Positions 9,286-17,429 of a stretch of 64,000 nucleotides of DNA are shown here, piece after piece. Both the position numbers and the translations under genes were made by a program. The DNA is taken from positions 198,709-262,708 of the forward strand of contig JAUJMU010000005.1 of assembly GCA_030446715.1 (NCBI GenBank), given 5' to 3'. This DNA comes from Cytophagales bacterium. GTDB lineage: Bacteria > Bacteroidota > Bacteroidia > Cytophagales > 172606-1. The notes beneath the pieces were generated by a model that was not told the DNA's origin, did no database searches, and was given only the letters and a program-made list of their open reading frames with translations. Each line of letters opens with the position of its first letter. Position 1 is the first letter of the stretch.

Positions 9286-9681
9286 TGAGACTGCTGTGGG
9301 ATACGCATACTTTCCTGTGGTTTGTGGCCGGCAGTAGCGAGTTGAGTCAAAAGGCCAGGCAAACCATTGAGACACCATCCAATGAGCATTTCTTAAGCAT
9401 TGCTAGCTTGTGGGAGATTTCTATTAAGACCGTCCTTGGTGAACTAGCAATCCAAGGCAGTTATGAATCGGTTATCAATGATGTTACTGAGAACGGTATC
9501 CAGATTCTGCCTATCAATTTTACCCATACGGTCCAGCAGCATCAACTGCCTTTACACCACCGTGACCCTTTCGATCGTATGATTGTTTCCCAAGCTCTTA
9601 TTGAAGGCATGCATTTAAATTAGTAGAGGCGAAGTTTTTGATGAGTATTTGAAAAATCAGTCCTTTACAAGAATTTGGTAA
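9285..9681 (+). pseudogene. VapC-type PIN-domain toxin, frameshifted near the 3' end
   Basis: The first 112 codons encode a PIN-domain ribonuclease toxin: MRLLWDTHTFLWF (first catalytic Asp), ASLWEISIKTVLGEL (catalytic Glu), LHHRDPFDRMIVSQAL (catalytic Asp). The frame stops at HLN. One base removed from the AAA run near 9616-9618 restores a frame reading HLISRGEVFDEYLKNQSFTRIW and ending at 9681, giving the normal length of about 131 aa. The missing segment carries the last conserved acidic region (normally SxDxxFxxY). With the antitoxin truncated as well, the module is probably dead. Lower GC than the surrounding genes, consistent with transfer. Confidence 0.82.
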
Positions 9682-9693
9682 AGAAGGCCAGCA

Positions 9694-9784
9694 GGCAACA
9701 CCAAGCCCTACGGCCAGCGGCCCGCCATAGCGCAGACCCAAGCATGAGGGCTCGCCGTCGTGGGTTTTCGGTTCGTTAGCACAC
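9694..9784 (+). repeat. attC-like imperfect inverted repeat, copy A
   Basis: Starts CAACACCAAGCCCTACGGCC and ends TTCGGTTCGTTAGCACAC. The ends are imperfectly complementary with unpaired bases, and it aligns over most of its length with copy B at 10211. It lies right after the vapC fossil and just before a small broken gene, as an integron attC site would. Attribution is inference. Confidence 0.5.
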
Positions 9785-9791
9785 ATCAAGA

Positions 9792-10197
9792 ATGAAAAGA
9801 ACATTACTGTTTCTATTGGCATTCATTGTTTTGCATGACAACCGCAGGTGGATAGACAAAAAGAATTGGACTTTGCTTTCCCTTCAATAATCTTTAATTC
9901 ATTTGAGCAGGTAAAAGATAAGATTACAGGGGAGTGGTCGGGAAAAGAAGTCTGTTGACAAAAAATTCAACGGAAGGACAATTTACTCTTGAAGTTAAGT
10001 ATGATTTCGAAGAGTTTTTTACTCTCATTGAGCATAAGCTAGTGGAAGATAAACAAACGAATAAGACAGTCATTAGAGCTATGCTTTACAAAATTGATGA
10101 CCATTATGTACCCGAAACTGACGACAACGCTATACTGACTTTACATTTTCTATCAGAGAAGCAGCTTAAATTGAATGATTGGCTGTTTGAAAGATAA
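9792..10197 (+). pseudogene. Broken small exported protein between attC-like repeats
   Basis: An ATG at 9792 opens MKRTLLFLLAFIVLH, a signal-peptide-like start that soon stops. A second frame from about 9848 reads VDRQKELDFAFPSIIFNSFE and KDKITGEWSGKEV; a third from about 9946 reads KNSTEGQFTLEVKYDFEEFF to LNDWLFER with a stop at 10197. Read together they make one plausible secreted protein of about 130 aa that has suffered two frameshifts. I recognise no family. AT-rich relative to neighbours. Alternatively only the last frame (from a GTG at 9934) is a real 87-aa gene. Confidence 0.42.
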
Positions 10198-10210
10198 AAT
10201 GAAAAGGACG

Positions 10211-10300
10211 TGTGCTAACACCAGCTACAACCGGCCAGCGGCTCACCGCATTGCCTTAACTTGAGGGCACGCCATCGTGTAGCTTCGGTGCGTCAGTTGT
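10211..10300 (+). repeat. attC-like imperfect inverted repeat, copy B
   Basis: Begins TGTGCTAACACCAGCTACA and ends TGTAGCTTCGGTGCGTCAG; the two ends can pair (CACC-AGCTACA with TGTAGCTTCGGTG) leaving bulged bases, as in attC hairpins. The middle shares CGGCCAGCGGC and GAGGGC-CGCC with copy A. Confidence 0.5.
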
Positions 10301-10354
10301 TTTTGATCAAGAATTCAAAATCCAGAACCCGATTAATTTTGCCTGCTTACCTGA
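10292..10354. repeat. Dispersed intergenic repeat, family B copy 1
   Basis: GTCAGTTGTTTTTGATCAA followed by CCCGATTAATTTTGCC-GCTTAC; nearly identical to 15120-15184. The sequence that follows (10372-10470) is AT-rich imperfect palindromes with no gene. Confidence 0.7.
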
Positions 10355-10496
10355 GTACATGATCAGAATTAAATTATAGATTTTAGACTTTAAATTCTGA
10401 ATTAAAACCTCTCACCGACAGTATGTTATCATACCCATTCAAAATTGGGAATTCATAATTCAAAATTGTTTTCTCACTTACACCTTCCGTTTTTCT

Positions 10497-11696
10497 ATGT
10501 CACTTTTCAATCAGACCCGCCGCGTATTTATGGAAACCGCCGGTCTTGCCGCAGCCGGTATCACCTTGTCAGGCTATGCACCAAAGCCGGCTGAACCGCG
10601 GACCGCACCCAAAGAAATGCTGGTGTACCTGGGCACGTACACGACCGGCAAAAATAATGGCAAAGGCATTTATATCTGCAAAATGGATATGACCATCGGT
10701 GCCCTCAGCCCGGTACGTACGGTTGAAGGCGTTACCAGTCCCTCCTTTCTGGCCACCGACCGGCAGCGCCGTTACCTGTACGCCGTCAATGAAATCACCC
10801 AATACGAAGGAAAAAAGAGTGGCTCAGTCAGTGCTTTTGTGGTAGATGCCAAAACCGGAAACCTGACCCTGCTCAACCGGCAACCCACCCTGGGCGGGGC
10901 ACCCTGCTACGTGACGGTAGACAACAGCGGTAAGTTTGTGCTGGTAGCCAACTACGTCGGCGGAAACGTGAGTGTGTTTCCGGTACAGAAAGATGGCAGC
11001 CTCGGCCCGGCTACGGAAATGATTCAGCACGAAGGATCCGGTGCAAACCAGAAGCGTCAGGACGCCCCTCATGCACACAACGTACGCATGGACCCGGCCA
11101 ACCGGTTCGCTTACGTTTCCGATCTGGGAATAGACAAAATCATGATTTATCAGTTTAACGCCGGCACCGGCGAGCTGACCCCGAATACGCCTCCGTCGGC
11201 TAACCTCAAGCCCGGTGCCGGTCCGCGTCACCTCACCTTCCACCCGAAAGGAAAGTTTGCCTACGTGATCAACGAGCTGAATTCTACCATTACGGCTTTT
11301 ACCTTCGACAAGACCAAAGGGTCCTTGCAGGAACTGCAAACCCTCTCCACGTTACCGGCTGATTATCCGGAGGAAAGTTTTTGCGCCGACATTCACATTT
11401 CACCGGATGGCAAATTCCTGTACGGCTCCAACCGCGGGCACAACAGCATTGCCGTTTTTTCAATCCATGAACAAACCGGCAAACTGACCCCCGTGGACCA
11501 TACGCCGGCCGGCGGCAAATGGCCCCGCAATTTTGCCATTGACCCGACGGGCAATTTTTTACTGGTGGCCAATCAGAACACTGATAACGTTGTCGTGTAC
11601 CGGATTGATCCGCATACGGGAAAGCTGAAGGCCACCGGCAACACCATTGAAGTGCCGGCCCCCGTGTGCATACTGCTGGCTCCGGCCACTGTTTAA
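10497..11696 (+). CDS. Tat-exported lactonase family beta-propeller protein
   Basis: 399 aa. The N-terminus has a twin-arginine signal (TRRVFMETAGLAAAG, arginines at 8-9) followed by a hydrophobic core, so it is probably exported folded. The rest is a seven-bladed beta-propeller of the 6-phosphogluconolactonase/YbhE family: YLGTYTTGKNNGKGIY, PSFLATDRQRRYLYAVNE, DAPHAHNVRMDP, GAGPRHLTFHPKGKFAYVINE, GKFLYGSNRGHNSIAVF, WPRNFAIDPTGNFLLVANQ. The conserved His, Glu and Arg of the propeller centre are present. Export makes a cytosolic pentose-phosphate role unlikely; a periplasmic lactonase or sugar-acid enzyme is more plausible. Kelch protein follows 27 bases later, likely same transcript. Confidence 0.85.
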   Translation: MSLFNQTRRVFMETAGLAAAGITLSGYAPKPAEPRTAPKEMLVYLGTYTTGKNNGKGIYICKMDMTIGALSPVRTVEGVTSPSFLATDRQRRYLYAVNEITQYEGKKSGSVSAFVVDAKTGNLTLLNRQPTLGGAPCYVTVDNSGKFVLVANYVGGNVSVFPVQKDGSLGPATEMIQHEGSGANQKRQDAPHAHNVRMDPANRFAYVSDLGIDKIMIYQFNAGTGELTPNTPPSANLKPGAGPRHLTFHPKGKFAYVINELNSTITAFTFDKTKGSLQELQTLSTLPADYPEESFCADIHISPDGKFLYGSNRGHNSIAVFSIHEQTGKLTPVDHTPAGGKWPRNFAIDPTGNFLLVANQNTDNVVVYRIDPHTGKLKATGNTIEVPAPVCILLAPATV

Positions 11697-11723
11697 ACTT
11701 TTACCCATTCACTTACCTGTCAT

Positions 11724-12707
11724 ATGAAAAAGTTAGTCGCATTTGCCATTTTACCGGCTTTGCTGGTGTTGATTATTGCCGGATTCAACGGCAGGAAGGC
11801 TGCCGCCTGGAAGATAGTTACTGCCAGCAATGAACCAGCCAGGCGTCACGAAAATGCCTTCATGAAAGCCGGCGATAAGTTTTACCTCTTTGGTGGGCGC
11901 AAGAAACAGTCGGTAGACCAGTACGATCCCAAAACCAATTCATGGAAACCGGTAGCAGAAACTCCGTCGGAAATGCACCACTTCCAGGCGGTGGAATACA
12001 AGGGAGAAATCTACGTACTTGGGGCATTTATGGGCGATTTCCCGCACGAAACGCCGGTTCCCAAAATCTACATTTATAACGCGGCCAAAGACCAGTGGCG
12101 GGAAGGGGCCGAAATTCCCGAAAACCGCCGGAGGGGAGCCGCCGGTGCCATTGCCTACAAGGATAAGATCTATATGGTGTGCGGCATTATTGACGGGCAT
12201 TACGACGGCCACGTCACCTGGATGGATGAGTTTGACCCCGCTACCGGCAAATGGCGCACCTTACCCGACGCCCCCAATGCCCGCGACCATTTTCAGGTGG
12301 CCGTGGCCGGCGATCAGCTGGTGGTAGCCGGAGGCCGCCGTTCCACGCACCGCACCGGCCACGTGCTGGACCTGACCATTCCGGAAGTAGATATTTTTGA
12401 TTTCAAAACCAGTTCATGGAAAACACTGCCGGCGGCTCAAAACATTCCGACGCCCCGCGCCGGCTGTACTTCAGTAACCCAGGGAAACAGGGTGCTGGTA
12501 ATCGGCGGCGAGAGTCCGCAGAAGCTGGCGCATAATCAGACGGAGGCATTCAACCTGAAGACAAACAGCTGGGAAAAGTTGCCTCCGCTACAGACCGGCC
12601 GGCATGGCACACAGGCTTTTCTCTACAAGAACAAAGTCTACATCGCGGCCGGGTCGGCCAATCAGGGCGGCGGCCCGGAGATGAATTCAATGGAAGTACT
12701 GGAGTGA
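11724..12707 (+). CDS. Secreted Kelch-repeat beta-propeller protein
   Basis: 327 aa with an N-terminal signal peptide (MKKLVAFAILPALLVLIIAGF, then a basic linker). About six Kelch repeats follow, each with the GG or G-pair and a spaced Tyr/Trp: FYLFGGRKKQSVDQYDP, IYVLGAFMGDFPH, IYMVCGIIDGHYDGHV, LVVAGGRRSTHRTGHV, VLVIGGESPQKLAHN, VYIAAGSANQGGGPE. No catalytic residues stand out. It lies 27 bases after the lactonase gene and is probably cotranscribed; a shared role in extracytoplasmic carbohydrate handling is only a guess. Confidence 0.82.
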   Translation: MKKLVAFAILPALLVLIIAGFNGRKAAAWKIVTASNEPARRHENAFMKAGDKFYLFGGRKKQSVDQYDPKTNSWKPVAETPSEMHHFQAVEYKGEIYVLGAFMGDFPHETPVPKIYIYNAAKDQWREGAEIPENRRRGAAGAIAYKDKIYMVCGIIDGHYDGHVTWMDEFDPATGKWRTLPDAPNARDHFQVAVAGDQLVVAGGRRSTHRTGHVLDLTIPEVDIFDFKTSSWKTLPAAQNIPTPRAGCTSVTQGNRVLVIGGESPQKLAHNQTEAFNLKTNSWEKLPPLQTGRHGTQAFLYKNKVYIAAGSANQGGGPEMNSMEVLE

Positions 12708-12813
12708 TGAATCAGACGGTAGCCGCAGGATGTTGTGCACAATTCCCCCATACCAGAAAAGCTGTTAATTAACGGGGCTAACGTTGAAATGAATTCGGGT
12801 TAACTGATCAAAC

Positions 12814-12989
12814 ATGGCGAAAATTATAAAAGCTTTATTTATGGATTCAGCATTTTTCTTGTCATTCATCCTGGTCTGCATTTACTGTTTCTGATGCATA
12901 AAAAGAACGGGTTTAAAGACTGGATTTCCTGGACCATTATTGGTGGAGCTGGAATATGCGGATTGATCGAAATAGTATTGACAAAATAA
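12814..12989 (+). pseudogene. Small two-helix membrane protein, apparently frameshifted
   Basis: An ATG at 12814 opens MAKIIKALF; the frame then stops at 12894. The overlapping frame, open from 12804, reads YGFSIFLVIHPGLHLLFLM, then HKKNGFKDWISWTIIGGAG and CGLIEIVLTK, ending at 12989. Joining them gives a protein of about 58 aa with two membrane helices, broken by one indel in the T-rich run near 12838. No family recognised. AT-rich. The remaining bases 12708-12813 and 12990-13112 show no gene. Confidence 0.4.
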
Positions 12990-13112
12990 TAACGGGCCGG
13001 TGTCCGCCGGCACCAGCCCTGCATCCACTGGCTCCCGTGCCAGCTGTTCACCCGCAGTTGCTTGACTCCTGTCCTCTTACCCGATTCAAACCAGCTATTT
13101 ATCCTAACCACG

Positions 13113-13577
13113 ATGTCTATCTCCACCCGTCCGGATTCGGACTATTGCGCCGGCAACGGAATCGTTTTCGGAGACAGCCTGTACCAGCGCCAGTTCCTGA
13201 AAGTTACCGGCGAGTCCGGCCATAGCTATCCGGTTACCGCGTGCATCAACCGCTGGGCGGCAGTAATTGCTGAAATTGAAGGGGGCTATAATAAATGGCC
13301 CATGGAGCTGGAAGAAACTCTTTCTGCAGTGCGTGCACCGGTGGACGATCTGCTGATGGATGCCAGTCTGAACGCCTTTGCGGAACACCGCGTATTCATC
13401 AAAGCCATCGGGCAGCTGGATAACCGGTTTATGGGCCTCACCTTCGAGGCGTCCGTACACCCGGAGGATTTTAATTGGTACGAGCGGAGAATCCTCCTCA
13501 AAGCAGGGCCGCAATACATCGGTTTTTTACCGGAAAACCTGAAGAGCAGAGTGGAATTGGTCCAGCAGGGTAGCTGA
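13113..13577 (+). CDS. Hypothetical protein
   Basis: 154 aa from the ATG at 13113 (MSISTRPDSDYCAGNG); the frame is open upstream to 13062 but that part is low-complexity and looks non-coding. No signal peptide or membrane segment. Mixed alpha/beta composition, with FGDSLYQRQFLKVTGESG in the first third and LTFEASVHPEDFNWYERRI near residue 115. I recognise no family. Codon use resembles the neighbouring core genes, so it is likely real. It follows the decayed small membrane protein and faces the M23 peptidase gene, which is convergent. Confidence 0.55.
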   Translation: MSISTRPDSDYCAGNGIVFGDSLYQRQFLKVTGESGHSYPVTACINRWAAVIAEIEGGYNKWPMELEETLSAVRAPVDDLLMDASLNAFAEHRVFIKAIGQLDNRFMGLTFEASVHPEDFNWYERRILLKAGPQYIGFLPENLKSRVELVQQGS

Positions 13578-13691
13578 GCCGCAATGAATCAGACAAACAA
13601 TTATCTGGGTAGTTCAAAGCAAAGACCTCTTAACAGATATGGTGCGGACCAAATCATTTAAATTTTAAAATCCAGCATTTAAATTTCAAGG

Positions 13692-15035
13692 TTACGGTGC
13701 CCAGCGGAGCCAGCCCATGCCGCCCTTATTGGTCTCTACCAGCCAGTAGCTGCCCAGTCTGGCCAGCGCTTCCAGCGTCTGATTCTGGTCCCTTTCTTCC
13801 ACCACTGCTGCCCCCGGGTCGGGGAAGTCGAAGACCCGTGCCGCAGTTTGCAGCGTAATCTTCCGGACGGGCTTTGCCACGGCCTCCACACTCCCTTTGG
13901 GGAGGTAGCCCGTTGTGCCGTCGGGCAGCGCCACCCGGTACCAGTTGCCCGTACCGGCCAGTAATATCAGCGGTGTATTTCTTTCCAGTTCGGCCACGGT
14001 GTTGGCCCGGGCCTGCGGTGCAACCCTCAGGGAAGCATTCCGGGCCGAAATCCGGTGCCATTCGCCCAGGTTCTGCAGGTTGACTGCCGGCGCAGCGGGC
14101 TCTGCGGAAGGCCGCCGCAGAAAAGGAAAAGGATCAATGGCCCCGCCCATGTACCGGTAGATGCCAAAATGCAGATGCGGCTGGGTAGTAACCGCGTTGC
14201 CCGTATTGCCGACCAGCCCAAGGGTATCGCCGGTTTTCACGCGTTGTCCCGGCTGCACCATCTGACTGTCCAGATGCGCGTAGTACAGCACCTGATCCCG
14301 CTTGCCATCTGAAAGCCACACGACTTTTCCACCCAGATTGTTGGTATTTACGCCCCTGATGGTGCCTTCCGTAGCCGCAATGACCGGAGTGCCCCGACGG
14401 GCAAAAATATCCACGCCTTCGTGTTTACGCCGGCCGCCATCACGGGCCACACCCCAGAAGCTGCCAATGGCTTTGTCGTCCTTACCCGCCACCGGAAAGC
14501 CAAGGCTCGGGGCACTGGTAACCGAAAGTGTATACCGGCCGCTGCGGAGCAATTCAGGCTGCACCCGGATCAGGTACTGACCGTCTTCCTGCACTTCGTA
14601 GTTTACCATATGATCTGCCGTGTCGGCGGAAGCAACTGCTCTGGGCGTACCTTCCAGCCGGAACACATCCACAAACATCCGCACCGGCTGCCGCGCCTGC
14701 ACGTCCACCCGGACAACAATACGCTCTCCCCTGCGGGCATCGGTGCGGTAGCTGTACGCGGCCGGCTGGTCGGCGGCAAAGTAACCTGTTTCCTGAAAGG
14801 GAATACTGACTACCAGCGAATCGCGCAGTACCCGCTGTCCAGCCATCATCCAGTCCTGCCCGAGTGCGGTTTTGTCCAGGTTGGTATTTTTGAGTGATTG
14901 TTCGTACTTCTCGTACGGTGTCTGCTTCCGGAACACCTCCCGGATCGGGGTGGTGTTGCTGCCGCAACCCGTAATCACCAGCGCCAGGCAAAACACGGGC
15001 AATACTTCCATTATTTTTTTGAATACCAATCTCAT
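13692..15035 (-). CDS. M23 family metallopeptidase lipoprotein with C-terminal SH3 domains
   Basis: 447 aa. The ATG at 15035 gives a lipoprotein signal with lipobox VITGC (Cys24); an upstream TTG is less likely. The LytM/M23 domain has its zinc ligands in RRKHEGVDIFARRGTPV (about residues 202-215) and QPHLHFGIYRYMGG (about 284-297). Two SH3-type segments follow: RISARNASLRVAPQARANTV and a C-terminal one ending GGMGWLRWAP. M23 enzymes cut peptide cross-links in peptidoglycan or activate amidases. An N-terminal region (residues 60-180) resembles a beta-sandwich. Stands alone; a copy of the AT-rich repeat lies 20 bases upstream of the start. Confidence 0.9.
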   Translation of the reverse strand: MRLVFKKIMEVLPVFCLALVITGCGSNTTPIREVFRKQTPYEKYEQSLKNTNLDKTALGQDWMMAGQRVLRDSLVVSIPFQETGYFAADQPAAYSYRTDARRGERIVVRVDVQARQPVRMFVDVFRLEGTPRAVASADTADHMVNYEVQEDGQYLIRVQPELLRSGRYTLSVTSAPSLGFPVAGKDDKAIGSFWGVARDGGRRKHEGVDIFARRGTPVIAATEGTIRGVNTNNLGGKVVWLSDGKRDQVLYYAHLDSQMVQPGQRVKTGDTLGLVGNTGNAVTTQPHLHFGIYRYMGGAIDPFPFLRRPSAEPAAPAVNLQNLGEWHRISARNASLRVAPQARANTVAELERNTPLILLAGTGNWYRVALPDGTTGYLPKGSVEAVAKPVRKITLQTAARVFDFPDPGAAVVEERDQNQTLEALARLGSYWLVETNKGGMGWLRWAP

Positions 15036-15054
15036 ATCAATCAAGCCATAAATA

Positions 15055-15100
15055 CTAAGTAGCCACGCAATTTTAAATTGTGGATTTTAGATTTTAAATG
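15055..15100 (+). repeat. AT-rich dispersed repeat, family A copy
   Basis: CTAAGTAGCCACGCAATTTT then AAATTGTGGATTTTAGATTT; same family as 21671-21717 (reverse), 49135-49180 and 58433-58478 (reverse). Confidence 0.7.
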
Positions 15101-15119
15101 TCAAAATAATTCTCTGACA

Positions 15120-15184
15120 GTCAGTTGTTTTTGATCAAAAAGTCAAAATCCAAAATGCCCGATTAATTTTGCCCGCTTACTTGA
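15120..15184 (+). repeat. Dispersed intergenic repeat, family B copy 2
   Basis: About 65 bases that match 10292-10354 with a handful of differences: GTCAGTTGTTTTTGATCAA, TCAAAATCCA, CCCGATTAATTTTGCCCGC. It directly follows a family A copy. Confidence 0.7.
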
Positions 15185-15243
15185 TTTTAACGCTGAAGAA
15201 CGCCTGTTCGTTTGCCGGAGCGGAGCGTAAAAGGCAATAAAAA

Positions 15244-15275
15244 ACCCGTAACCTGTTTCAGGGTGCGGGCTTAAA
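15244..15275 (-). terminator. Possible terminator of the OmpA/PD40 gene
   Basis: CCCGTAACCT, loop GTTTC, AGGGTGCGGG, an imperfect hairpin just beyond the stop codon of the minus-strand gene, with AAAAAA on the far side. Confidence 0.5.
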
Positions 15276-15290
15276 TTTGTGCGGCAGTTT

Positions 15291-17045
15291 TTAGTTTTTC
15301 AGGATCTTGAATTCTACCCGGCGGTTCTGCTGCCGGCCTTCTTCGGTTTCATTCCCGGCAATGGGTACTGATTCTCCGTAGCTCTTCGTAACGATCCGGT
15401 CATCGGCAATGCCCTTGGAGACCAGATACTGTTCCACGCTGATGATTCGTCCGCCGGCGAGTCTCAGGTTATAGTCATCTGCGCCTTTAGAGTCGGTATG
15501 TCCTTCGATCTGTATTTCCACTTTGGAGTTTTCTTTCATGAATTCTACCACCCGGTCGAGTTCCGGGAAAGACTCGGTACGCAGTTCAGTCATGTCAAAG
15601 TCAAAGAACACGTTGTTGAGCCGCACCACCTGACCAACCTCTACGGGCACCAGATACAGATCGCGGTGGATGATCTGCCCGACGCTCAGCATGGTATCGG
15701 CAGCCACTACTCCGGGGGCATAACCATTGCCAGCGCCGCTGCGCTGAGGATCAACCACATTGCCAGAAACATCCGGCTGCTGACCCGCCGTGTCGCCGTT
15801 TTGGCGGTTCCGGACTACCAGCACATCGCGCAGGGTCGTATCCCTGACCATATTGGCGGCAAAGGCTTCGGGTCTCAGGCCACTCAGGTCAATATTGTCC
15901 GATACTGCCACAAAACCGGGTGCCGCGGCCCGAAATCCGTATTTGCTGCCCATCGGCAGCACAATTTTATAATCACCGTTACCGGGGTCAGACCGGGCCG
16001 TACCCAGTTGCCGTCCGGTAGCGAGGCTTTCGTAGTTAATGGCCGCGGACAGCGGTTCTTTGGTTTTGGCGTTGAATACCTTGCCGGCAATCAGCACCAC
16101 CGGATCAGGACGGAATTCTTCTTTAAGTTTCACCCGCACGATGTCCAGACCGTGGTCAGCGTACTGACCGGAAACCAGATAGGCAAATTCGCCGGTAGCA
16201 TCAATCGAATAATAGCTGTCCCAGTCGCTGGTATTGATGGGCGACCCAAGGTTTTTGGGTTCCGCCCAGTTCTGCCAGGTATCGTCGAGGCGGCGGGTCA
16301 TGTAAATATCGTGGCTGCCCAGCCCACCGGGGCGGTCAGAGGTAAAGTACAGTGTCACCCCGTCGGAAGCCAGAAAAGGGGTATCATCACTGCCGGCCGA
16401 ATTCAGGTTGCCAAGCTTTTTGGGCCGCGACCACGTGGCGTCGGGCTTCTGAAAACTGACATAGAGGTCATTGGCTTCGCTCCTTTTGGTTTCGCTGAAG
16501 GCAAGCAGCAGTATACGGCTGTCGTTGGAAAGGAAGGCATTGGTAAACACTCCTTTGTTCAAGTCATTGTAACCATCAATCTGCAGTTCCTCCGGCACAC
16601 TCCAGCCTTCTTTGAGGCGGTTGACGGCCGAGAAACCTTCGCCGCGCAGACGCCCTTTCCGGTAAGCACCCCGGATGATCAGCGTATTGCCGTCAGGCGT
16701 GACACTTTCCACGGAGTTGAACAGGCCCAGATTGAATGGCTCGGGCATCCGCCGGGCTTTGGTCCACCTGTCGTCGGCACCCTTGGTGGAGTACCAGATA
16801 TCCTGCGAACTTTCGGCTCCGAATGTGTTTTGCGGGTGATTATCCACTACGAAAAACAGCGTTTTGCCGTCCGGGGAAATGATAGGTCCCAGTTCGTCGT
16901 ACGTAGAATTGATAGCATCCCCCAGATTCTGAATTTCTTCAGCAGGGACAGCTTTTGCAGTCTTTTTGTTTCCTGAGCCCTGCCCGAAGCTGGCAGCAGC
17001 CATGGCAACCATCAAAAGTGATAAAAGAGTCTTTATACGGTACAT
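15291..17045 (-). CDS. OmpA family protein with PD40-type propeller
   Basis: 584 aa with signal peptide (MYRIKTLLSLLMVAMAAASFGQ). Residues about 45-300 contain PD40/TolB-like repeats (LGPIISPDGKTLFFVVD, SVTPDGNTLIIRGAY, DTPFLASDGVTLYFTSDRPGGLGSHDIYMT, YYSIDATGEFAYLVS). A carboxypeptidase-regulatory-like segment follows (AGKVFNAKTKEPLSAAINYE). The C-terminal domain (about 475-584) is OmpA-like: VFFDFDMTELRTESFPELDR, IQIEGHTDSKGADDYN, SYGESVPI, GRQQNRRVEFKIL, which binds peptidoglycan. Such fusions are common outer-membrane/periplasmic proteins in gliding Bacteroidota. The 384 bases upstream (17046-17429) hold no gene and no promoter I can name. Confidence 0.9.
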   Translation of the reverse strand: MYRIKTLLSLLMVAMAAASFGQGSGNKKTAKAVPAEEIQNLGDAINSTYDELGPIISPDGKTLFFVVDNHPQNTFGAESSQDIWYSTKGADDRWTKARRMPEPFNLGLFNSVESVTPDGNTLIIRGAYRKGRLRGEGFSAVNRLKEGWSVPEELQIDGYNDLNKGVFTNAFLSNDSRILLLAFSETKRSEANDLYVSFQKPDATWSRPKKLGNLNSAGSDDTPFLASDGVTLYFTSDRPGGLGSHDIYMTRRLDDTWQNWAEPKNLGSPINTSDWDSYYSIDATGEFAYLVSGQYADHGLDIVRVKLKEEFRPDPVVLIAGKVFNAKTKEPLSAAINYESLATGRQLGTARSDPGNGDYKIVLPMGSKYGFRAAAPGFVAVSDNIDLSGLRPEAFAANMVRDTTLRDVLVVRNRQNGDTAGQQPDVSGNVVDPQRSGAGNGYAPGVVAADTMLSVGQIIHRDLYLVPVEVGQVVRLNNVFFDFDMTELRTESFPELDRVVEFMKENSKVEIQIEGHTDSKGADDYNLRLAGGRIISVEQYLVSKGIADDRIVTKSYGESVPIAGNETEEGRQQNRRVEFKILKN

Positions 17046-17429
17046 ATTCAGGAAAAAATATAAGATGTAATGTTTTGATAAACAATAAATTGCTCTTCAG
17101 CAACTGAAGTAACCGAATCAGCTTTCAAAGCCGTAATCCGCAAGGCTACGCACGAATACCATCTCCCCTATACAATATATAACCCTTGTAAGGTAATTTA
17201 GTTGCTGGTCAACTAATTAAAAAATTTCATTAAACCTTGCTTTTGCCTACCGGGTATGATGTTTACCTAAAGTTGCAAAAAATTCCGTTATTTTAACATG
17301 TAACCGGTTTGAAATGTCCGTCCCCCTCTCCTGTTGGTAATTTTTCGGGATAATCCTTAAGTCGTACCCCTACCTTTCGCAGGCGTTGTTTATTTTTACG
17401 GAATTGTTATTTTTTAAATTTCAGATCAG

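Noticed and set aside
15498..16976. 492-residue open frame antisense to the OmpA/PD40 gene
   Set aside because: It is the complement of a well supported gene, has low-complexity composition rich in His, Val and Gln, and no recognisable domain.
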